From Pinguiococcus pyrenoidosus (taxonomy: Eukaryota > Sar > Pinguiophyceae > Pinguiochrysidales > Pinguiochrysidaceae): a stretch of DNA of 14,668 nucleotides. The position numbers and the translations under genes were made by a program. Below, in pieces: positions 1 to 6,352 of the stretch. Location of the stretch: NCBI GenBank assembly GCA_019677205.1, contig JAAMXY010000505.1, forward strand, positions 1-14,668. Reading direction: 5' to 3'. Under the pieces are notes generated by a model. It ran no database searches. It worked only from the letters and a program-made list of their open reading frames with translations, and was not told the DNA's origin. Every line of letters begins with the position of its first letter. Position 1 is the stretch's first letter.

Positions 1-119
1 GGGCCACTCAAACGCACCTCAGCATTGGCCAACACGCTCTTCACCCGGCCGGTCCTGGGCGTCAAGGCCGCCACTGGGGCCAGGAGGCACAGAAGGCCCA
101 GAACGCGCTTGCTTGCCAT
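1..119 (-). CDS. 5' end of a signal-peptide protein, partial
   Basis: An ATG on the minus strand at 119-117 opens a frame that stays open for 39 codons to the window edge. The first residues, MASKRVLGLLCLLAPVAA, have a short basic start followed by a hydrophobic core, which is a textbook secretory signal peptide with cleavage likely near residue 18. The following stretch (LTPRTGRVKSVLANAEVR) is basic and poor in acidic residues. That would also fit the transit-peptide part of a bipartite plastid-targeting leader in an alga with a complex plastid, but this is only an inference. The body of the protein lies outside the window, so its function cannot be told. It is transcribed divergently from the hydroxylase-methyltransferase gene, with about 267 bp between the two start codons. 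Confidence 0.5.
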   Translation of the reverse strand, partial: MASKRVLGLLCLLAPVAALTPRTGRVKSVLANAEVRLSG

Positions 120-386
120 CACGAGATGCCTTGGCCACACGGAGAGCCGATGAGCTAGAAAATCCGAGATTTCCACCGGAAATGTGTGGCGTTGTTGCCG
201 CCGCCGCTCAACGTCAGTGAATCTTACGGCGCGCCCGCATGAGTCCAAGTGAAGGAATTTCCAGTCTGTCCCAAATACGCGCCCGCATGAATCTGTGACT
301 GTGGGAAGAAGTACCTGGGAGGAGTACCCCCTCCCCTCTTTTATACCCATAGAGTGGGACTGCAAATCTGCGATTTTTGGCGGAAA
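120..386. promoter_or_regulatory. divergent intergenic region, probable shared promoter
   Basis: This gap separates two start codons on opposite strands, so it must hold the 5' ends of both genes. A 12-bp direct repeat, GCGCCCGCATGA, occurs at 231-242 and 279-290, 48 bp apart, and is a candidate binding site. A TTTTATA run near 340 resembles a TATA element 45 bp before the plus-strand ATG. No transcription start can be fixed from sequence alone. Confidence 0.35.
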
Positions 387-2963
387 ATGCAGCGTTTTGA
401 AGCTGAAAAGGAGCTCCTCGAGGCCACCTTTGACTTTTGCTGGCCTTCGTCGGTGCCGAGGATTCGCCATATCGATTCAGTGGCGTTTCTGAGGGATTTC
501 GTGGCTCGAAACCAGCCCTGTGTGCTGGAAGGGCAGCTGGAGGTGCAAGAAACGGCACAAAAGACCCCATCGTCCGGGAAACTCATTGGCTGTCGCAGGG
601 ATGGAGAGCCTTGGACACCTGGACGATCGAAGCGCTGGAAGAGCGAGTCGGAAAGCAGCCAGTGACGGTGAACGTGACGCCGGATGGGCGAGGCGATTGC
701 ATCCGAAAGGTGCTCTCAAGCGCCACATATCAGCGTTTGGCGTCATAATTGACGTTGATGGGCCACTGGCCGCCCCTGTCTTTGCAATGGGTAGATTCGT
801 GAGGTGGAGGGGGGGCAGGAGTACGACGCCTTTGTACTGCCGGAAGAGCGGCGGATGACGTTCTCCGAGTTCTGCCAAAACATCCGGACTCAAAGCGCGG
901 ATTCTGATGAGGTACAGCAGAGGGCAAAAGACGGAGAAGAAAACGACGAAGAAGAAGTGGGACAAGTTGCTGCAAAGAAAAGGCTGGCAAATTGACTAAC
1001 GCGGGCTGGGGAAACAGATTGTGTACCTTTCGCACCAGAACGACTGCCTTCGCGACGGCAATGAACTCGGCAGGCTTTACCAAAGTGGAGAGCTACCGGA
1101 AGAGATTCCCTTGGGTACGTCTTTCCAAAGGCCTAGGAGAAATACACATGGCGGTTGCCAGCCAGCCTAATGCTTGTGCTTGAAAGCGCGAGAATGCTTT
1201 GGAGTGTCGCTGGACGCACTCAACCTGTGGATCGGCGATCAACACGCGATCTCGGCCGTGCACAAAGACCCCTATGAGAACCTCTATTGCGTCCTCAAGG
1301 GCCAGAAGGTGGGCATGTTGGAAGGGCACGACAAGGGACAGTTCCCGATTCTCACATGTTGGACTTCGCGTCGGCAGATCTTCGATTTGCTGCCGCCCTT
1401 GGCAGCTCCCTTGCTTGCCGAGCGCATTGCTCCGGTGGGACGTTTCGCTCGTAGTGCGTCGGGGTGGTACGTGGTCTCGGAGAAGGGGCACGGGGAAGGT
1501 AGGCATGGTCCAGAGCATCTCGCGTATCCTACGCGGTGCTGAGATCATCCCGATGATAGGTCTGCGGTGGCCGTCTCGATGGCTCAGTCCGCGTGCCGCG
1601 CGGGAACCATCAAGTGAGGTGGAGGCCCCCTTTTGCCCCTCTGTTCGGGTAGTGTTGAATCCGGGGGACGTCCTGTACCTGCCCGCGTTGTGGTGGCACC
1701 AAGCTTCGCAATCGGAGCTCACGATCGCGGCGAACTGGTGGCACGACATGGAGTACGACCATCGCTGGGTCATGTCGACTCTTCTCAAGCAGGTTGGCGC
1801 ATCACAACTTTGCGCTTGACGAGAGCCCCGCCCCCCTCAAGACCTCAAGAATCCGCTGTTCAAGGTCTTCCCAGCCAGGCTGCTGCGAGATCCTTGGAAA
1901 GATCATCCTGCCGACGGCGCAGCATTCACGGTGAAGCAAGGTACGATCTCTGCTTGCTGCTTGCCTGTCTACAAACCTCTTCACGGGCTGCTCACCGGTG
2001 ATTTGTAGATCCACGACTGGGCATAGATCCTCGGACATTGGAGCGCGCGGAGCAGGATCATCTTGAAGATGAGAATGGAGGCGAAGTAGAAGGATCTGGG
2101 GAGGAGGTCACGGGGATTGCCGAAGATGAACAAGAAGAGGAAGACAGTGACGACGACTTTGTATCGGGGGTGCTCCCATTCTGCGGCGAAGAGGTGGAGC
2201 ACATCGAGTACGGAAGCCTGAGCGCCGTGGCGCCGTATGTCTCTTCTCCTCCAGCAGCTCTCCTAGCGGCAGTCGAGCTCGCCCATGCAGCTGGCGACGG
2301 TAAGGCGATGGCTCACTCTGTTGTCCGAGGCCACAAGCCACAAAGAGGAATGATTGTGGCGCGCTCTGCAGATGTCGCTGCCGGAACCCCTGGCGGAGAA
2401 GTGGTTGTGGAGCTCGGTTGTGGTAAGGGAGAGTTCATTCGCGCAATGTACGGTCGGCGAGGCCAGCGAGGGAGGCCCGTTCAGGGATATCTTGGCGTCG
2501 ACATTGCCGAAGACCTTATCGCAGACGCCCAGGCATGGGTCGGCGATTGTCCCGACTTGCGTCTCGTTCAAGGTACGGTGCCGGAGAGTGTACGCGTGTG
2601 AAGCCGCGCTAGTGATGGTCCGCGATTCACGAGCCAAGCTCCTCCGCAGAGGCCAGCGACATCAGCGCGATCATTGCCGACGGAGCCAACGACAAGACAC
2701 CCGCAGCCTTCCTGGAGGCGGACCTCTTTGAAGATCCGTGGTGGGTTGCGAACGCGACGATCGTGTACCTGCACGTGACTCCCCGCATGCTCGGAGAGTC
2801 GCGCATGCAGAGCAGCGTGCTGGACTTTCTGAGCCGATCGCCTGGTCACAACCGTCTGATCACCTACTTCTATCATTTCGACGATGCATCTCCCGTCGCT
2901 GAATGCTTCGTCCAAGAGCATGAGCTGTATAGTCTTCGATTATATGCCATGACAGCAACATAG
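387..2963 (+). CDS. JMJD7-like JmjC hydroxylase fused to a SAM methyltransferase, 11 exons
   Basis: Proposed exons are 387-542, 599-709, 804-911 (or from 795), 1018-1114, 1187-1308, 1378-1498, 1560-1792, 1850-1940, 2009-2299, 2372-2572 and 2650-2963. All introns are GT-AG, all phases agree, and the product is about 614 aa. Residues 1-316 follow JMJD7 closely: PCVLEG near the start, VTPDG, YLSHQNDC, then HKDPYENLY with iron ligands H183 and D185, and YLPALWWHQ with the third ligand H285. Animal JMJD7 hydroxylates lysine in DRG GTPases using Fe(II) and 2-oxoglutarate. A linker with a strongly acidic stretch (about 368-400) leads to a class I methyltransferase with the SAM motif ELGCGKGEF (457-465), GYLGVD, an acidic ADLFE motif and ATIVYLHVTP. 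This resembles the ATPSCKMT/FAM173 lysine-methyltransferase type. TYW4, which also joins a methyltransferase to a cupin, has the opposite order. Exon 3's start and the fusion itself are the least certain points. Confidence 0.72.
1850..2963 (+). other. methyltransferase module of the fusion gene (exons 8-11)
   Basis: Exon 8 (1850-1940) encodes NPLFKVFPARLLRDPW and is clearly coding-like, but I cannot assign it to a domain. Exon 9 encodes the acidic linker and then YVSSPPAALLAAVELA, matching the helix that precedes motif I in small lysine methyltransferases. Exon 10 holds motif I and the GYLGVD strand, whose acidic residue should bind the SAM ribose. Exon 11 holds EADLFE, the NATIVYLHVTP strand and the final strand ELYSLRLYAM, then a stop at 2961-2963. 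The first three introns of this half (1941-2008, 2300-2371, 2573-2649) are all phase 1. If the fusion is wrong, this half would be a separate downstream gene lacking an obvious own start; the ATG at 2068-2070 inside the acidic stretch is the first in frame. Confidence 0.6.
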
Positions 2964-3624
2964 CCCCTGCATGGGGTGGGGCGCCTTGTCGATGTGGATG
3001 ACAGGCTTTACTGGGTTGGCCGGATCTGAGCACCGGGTCACGTGTCCCCATCGAATTGTGGGTGAGAGATCCCAAACCCACCGGCGCAACGCTGCTCTTG
3101 TCCGCTGTACTCCGTTGACACGCGACGGCGTTTGGTTGAGACCGAAGCTCAGACCGGGTTGCTAGCGGGGACTGATTGTGTGCGGAGAGGGTTGCCCACA
3201 GGAACAGAAGAACTGAAATGCAGGCGGCCAACAGCAGCAATTGGAAGCTACCTCACGGATAGCAAGCGTCAGAAGAGATGAAGGGACGGTCGAACACAAA
3301 TAAACCGATCGATGGTCTATAATTGCTGTGAGTGTGTTTCTACCCTTTGTGGGGCCATAGCTTTCATCCTGTCGAGTACGCCTGGAAGCTAGCCCTTCAA
3401 CCCACGCGATAGCATCAAAAGCTATCACCACTGCCCATGCCGCACCTCGCGTTTGGGCACGGCTGGGGTATCTATTCTACACCCATGAATGTCTTTCTAG
3501 GTTTTTCGTTTGCTCAGCTGGGCAGTCGACATGTATGACTTGTGGTCCCCAGCCCGCGAAATCGGAAGCATCGGGAGCCACTACTGTGCTGGCACAATGC
3601 TTTCGGTTCAAACAGGGATTGCCT
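2964..3624. other. convergent intergenic region, no gene seen
   Basis: This 661-bp stretch lies between the 3' ends of two convergent genes and should contain both terminators and 3' untranslated regions. I found no frame with both an ATG and coding-like composition. A minus-strand frame that looks like a signal peptide near 3240 begins with TTG and has a stop one step upstream. No tRNA, repeat or mobile-element structure is visible. Confidence 0.6.
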
Positions 3625-4281
3625 CTAGGACCGGCGAAGACGCTTCACGTATTCAAAGGTGGCGGTGGTGCTCTCCATGACTTCGAAGTCCAAGATCACA
3701 CGAACGGGGCCTGCCGTCGTGGTCGGCGTTGTGGTGACCATGTAGGCGTCGCCGCTGCTCGTCTTGGTGGCCTCGAGCGTCTCGGAGCCCCAGAAAGCCT
3801 TGGCAGTCTCCGGCAGCTTGAAGCCGTCGAAGGTTCCGACGGGCAAGATCACCTTCTCGTTGCCGGCCACCGAGCCGCGGGGAGGCTGCGGCTCGCCAAG
3901 CTCGATCTTGTAGGTGAAGAGCATGGGCGCGGGCTGCTCCCGAGCTTGCGGCAGGTCGCAGGTCACCGGCACGCTGGGCGACTTGAGGCCCAGAGAGATG
4001 TTGAACCCGGGAATCGGCACGTGAATGACACTGTAGTCGCCACGATCCATCTTCCCGTCGATGGCCACGGGCCCAACGGAGCAAGGCACCGGGTCAACGT
4101 AGTCGTCGGACGGTCTGCTGAGGATCAGTGCCACATCGAATCCAGCCGAGGCGCTGCCGGAGTCTGGCTCGAGGGCCTTGATGTAGAAGTCGTCATGCTG
4201 CGTAGAGTCCTCCGCGTGGGCGTCGGTGGCCAGCAGGCTAAACGTCAGCAGGAAGGCGAGGAAGTCTTTGAGGATGGCCAT
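3625..4281 (-). CDS. secreted protein with two IPT/TIG-like repeats
   Basis: The ATG at 4281-4279 gives a 218-residue single-exon protein. It starts with a strong signal peptide (MAILKDFLAFLLTFSLLATD) and an ideal cleavage site, AHA before ED at residue 23. The rest contains two Ig-like beta-sandwich repeats of the IPT/TIG kind. Repeat 1 (about 34-125) begins IKALEPDSGSASAGFDV and ends PMLFTYK. Repeat 2 (about 129-212) begins GEPQPPRGSVAGNEKV, continues with KAFWGS and a GPVRVIL strand, and ends STTATFEYV. Repeat 2 matches the family pattern better. The first repeat has two cysteines (67 and 108), possibly a disulfide, and an NIS glycosylation sequon at 94. There is no membrane segment or anchor, and the C-terminus KRLRRS is basic. 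IPT/TIG domains usually mediate binding at the cell surface. The partner is unknown. The frame could start 34 codons earlier, but that would bury the signal peptide. Confidence 0.72.
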   Translation of the reverse strand: MAILKDFLAFLLTFSLLATDAHAEDSTQHDDFYIKALEPDSGSASAGFDVALILSRPSDDYVDPVPCSVGPVAIDGKMDRGDYSVIHVPIPGFNISLGLKSPSVPVTCDLPQAREQPAPMLFTYKIELGEPQPPRGSVAGNEKVILPVGTFDGFKLPETAKAFWGSETLEATKTSSGDAYMVTTTPTTTAGPVRVILDFEVMESTTATFEYVKRLRRS

Positions 4282-4652
4282 CTTGCGCGTGCGTCGGACA
4301 GCTCTGCACAAGATCTCATTGCATGAAGCATTGTGGAGGAGGCTCCACCAACACCACAAAGTGCTGGAATGTGGGATCCACAACTTTGTGGGCCGTGAAC
4401 TTGAAGCTCGTCTTCCACTTTGTGGTTTCTGGTTTGCGTCACATTGGTCCGGGGGCGTCTTGTTTTGATCTTTTAGCTCTGGGAAGTCCGGGATTCGTCA
4501 GCTGACTGTCGCAAGAAAAGAATGTCGATAACGGCTCAACATCGATATTCGTGGACGATGCGGAGCCGAATACCAGCCGATCTGGCGGACCCTGAGCGTT
4601 CCAGCGCCCTTTCGCGGCGTTCCGACCTGTGTTTTGGGACTGGGAGGTCATC
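4282..4652. promoter_or_regulatory. divergent promoter region with CTTTGTGG motifs
   Basis: This 371-bp gap lies between two divergent start codons. It carries three copies of an 8-bp motif: inverted at 4354-4361 (CCACAAAG) and direct at 4384-4391 and 4418-4425 (CTTTGTGG). The outer two extend to a perfect 11-bp inverted repeat, ACCACAAAGTG at 4353-4363 and CACTTTGTGGT at 4416-4426. The clustering suggests a transcription-factor site shared by both genes. No TATA box is evident. Confidence 0.35.
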
Positions 4653-5441
4653 ATGGCATTCGGATGGCTCTTGCTTGCTGGCCGCATGGGCGAAGCGAGC
4701 CTGGATAGCTATCCTTCAGCGTTCGACAAGATCGGGATCCGCACTCGGGGCTTCAGCAGGGGCCTCTGCAGCTTTTCTTCGGATACGTTGTTGGCGTTTT
4801 TCTTGCCCATGGTGGCCTTGAGCACTATTGCCGTCAGGGCGCAGCTTCAGCTGCCGATTTCCGTGAAGAACAACTTCTCCAAGCTGCAGCAAAGCAGCGG
4901 CTTTTCGTTCTTCCTGTTTGTCGGCGTCGCTGCCTACGTCATTTTGGCGATTCTGGTGATTCTCGCCGCCCTGGCGCCGCTGCGAGGCGTGTGGGTAGTA
5001 CTTCTGGTGCTCTTCTGGCTGTTCTGGAGCAGCCTTGTGGGCGCCGTCCGCACGGACTTCCGCGTGAAGTATCATATTGATGGGGAATGCGGCCCAGACG
5101 AGTCCCACGGGGGCCTCAACGCGCTGCTGGACGTCGTTCTCTGCGCTCTCCCGACGCTGCCCCTGGTTTTGGCCCAGATGCTGCAGCATGTGATGCCGGA
5201 GAAGAGGACGCTGGAGGGAGAGTCGTGCTTTGCCGGAGTGTTCGGGGATCCGTCCAGGCTGCCCCCGAGGCCGCCGTTGCCAGGCGGCGCAGAGGCGGAA
5301 GCGGAGATTGGGACGCAGCCCAACATCTACGATGGGGCCCATGATAGTCGCAGGGGCCGCGTTGGTCGGGCCGGGCTCGCTGGGAACAGAAGGGCGGGCG
5401 GCGTAGCGGTGCACGGTGCGAGGGCTGGCGGTCTCATCTGA
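4653..5441 (+). CDS. PLAC8-like multi-pass membrane protein with degenerate cysteine motif
   Basis: The first ATG in the open frame is at 4653, giving 262 residues in one exon. The frame extends upstream only to a non-ATG codon. Residues 34-66 (GFSRGLCSFSSDTLLAFFLP) align with the start of PLAC8/cornifelin domains, and residues 132-180 (VRTDFRVKYHIDGECG, then LLDVVLCALPTLPLVLAQMLQHV) align with the family's end, where the usual ending is cysteine-rich followed by AQEYRHL-like residues. The normal CPC-type cysteines are replaced by LPM and ALP. Between the halves lie two long hydrophobic segments (about 83-108 and 110-131), so four membrane-associated helices are likely. The tail from 190 is rich in proline, glycine and arginine and looks disordered. 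PLAC8 proteins act in membranes in metal handling, organ-size control or calcium transport. The role here is unknown. The last 40 residues could instead belong to a missed splice or alternative frame. Confidence 0.6.
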   Translation: MAFGWLLLAGRMGEASLDSYPSAFDKIGIRTRGFSRGLCSFSSDTLLAFFLPMVALSTIAVRAQLQLPISVKNNFSKLQQSSGFSFFLFVGVAAYVILAILVILAALAPLRGVWVVLLVLFWLFWSSLVGAVRTDFRVKYHIDGECGPDESHGGLNALLDVVLCALPTLPLVLAQMLQHVMPEKRTLEGESCFAGVFGDPSRLPPRPPLPGGAEAEAEIGTQPNIYDGAHDSRRGRVGRAGLAGNRRAGGVAVHGARAGGLI

Positions 5442-5509
5442 GAACGATTTTGAAGTTGGTCGCCCACGGTTGTCGAAGCCAACAGCAAACGCGACCAGAT
5501 TCGATTGAC

Positions 5510-5623
5510 GAAGCAGAAGCTTTGCAACGAAGCAGAAGCTTTGCAACGAAGCAGAAGCTTTGCAACGAAGCGGAAGCTTTGCAACGGAGCAGAAGCCTTG
5601 CAACGGAGCAGAAGCTTTGCACC
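5510..5623. repeat. 19-bp tandem repeat, six units (minisatellite)
   Basis: Six consecutive 19-bp units start at 5510, 5529, 5548, 5567, 5586 and 5605. The consensus is GAAGCAGAAGCTTTGCAAC. The first three units are identical, the fourth and fifth carry one and two or more substitutions, and the last ends CACC. The period is not a multiple of three, so the open frames that cross it on both strands are by-products of the repeat, not genes. It begins 69 bp after the stop of the PLAC8-like gene and is probably in or near its 3' untranslated region. Confidence 0.9.
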
Positions 5624-6352
5624 CGCGGGTCTTCGACAGAAAGGGAAATAAGTTGAGATTCGTTTGCCTTCAAGGCTCATCTTAGTGACCTTCCTCCAAT
5701 CAGGACCATCTGGAAACCGTAGTGCTGCCTTGCGTGATGGGACACCGACGAAATCCTCTGCTTCGACGGCTCGGCGAAGTCGCAGAGGAAAAAAGAAACG
5801 CAAACTCCTCCGAGTTGACGAAGTCGCAAACTGCGACGATGCCGCCGGTCTTGTTTTGAGCGTTGTCAGCGACTCGACGACGTCCAAAGAATATCTTCGC
5901 CGACTTCTTGTCGACGGCTGCGATTGGCCATCAAGTGTCGGAATTTCATTCCTCACCTCTCAGAACCAATTATGATCGAGATTCCCACCAGATTCGACCG
6001 CACATCCAATACGCGTACGCCCCAAACGACCCACCAGCCAATCGCTTCAACGGAAATCGCTCCAATACCGAATCAAAGAAAATCAACGCCATCGCCACTC
6101 TCTCCTTGAGCACCGCGCTGCGCTTAGTGCAGAGCTTCTCGTGGCTCGGTATTCTCGCGGGGAGCTTGTCAAGCCTGTCAAAGAGCCAGGGGACAGCGCT
6201 GAGACGGAGGCGCTGCGGATCGAGAGCGGCCGCTTCGCTTATTCGTTATTTTGCTGTAGCACAGCGCTTTACGCCTTGAAGTTGGCAGCTCAGACGGCGT
6301 TCGTGGGGCACTTCCTGCAGCGTCCCGTTGCATAAGCCTGTGAAGAAACAGG
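5624..6352. other. intergenic region upstream of receptor copy 1
   Basis: No convincing gene is present. Open frames on the plus strand lack an ATG or show no coding-like composition. The region contains two imperfect copies of a CGAAGTCGCA element (about 5775 and 5819) and a 9-bp inverted pair, GCGATTGGC at 5920-5928 and GCCAATCGC at 6037-6045, containing ATTGG and CCAAT boxes. It should hold the promoter and 5' untranslated region of the receptor gene that starts at 6353. Confidence 0.4.

Noticed and set aside
1817-1819. Stop at 1819 as the only end of the JMJD7 gene
   Set aside because: The following exon 8 is coding-like, begins after a valid acceptor in the right phase, and leads without a break into the methyltransferase. 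The early stop is kept as a possible isoform.
387-2963. TYW4/TYW5 wybutosine enzyme as the identity of the fusion gene
   Set aside because: TYW4 has the methyltransferase first and Kelch repeats in the middle. Here the JmjC domain is first, matches JMJD7 in motif after motif, and no Kelch repeats are present.
2860-3240. Minus-strand frame beginning with a signal-peptide-like stretch (MLLLAACISVLLFLWATLSA)
   Set aside because: The first codon is TTG, a stop lies just upstream, no ATG precedes the hydrophobic part, and the frame runs into exon 11 of the fusion gene on the other strand.
3535-4326. 263-codon plus-strand frame opposite the IPT/TIG gene
   Set aside because: It mirrors the minus-strand gene, is histidine- and arginine-rich, and lacks any family signature, whereas the minus strand has a signal peptide and IPT pattern.
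5327-5956. Minus-strand frames with repeated CKASASLQSFCFVAKLLLR
   Set aside because: They are produced by the 19-bp tandem repeat read in all three frames; the period is not a codon multiple.
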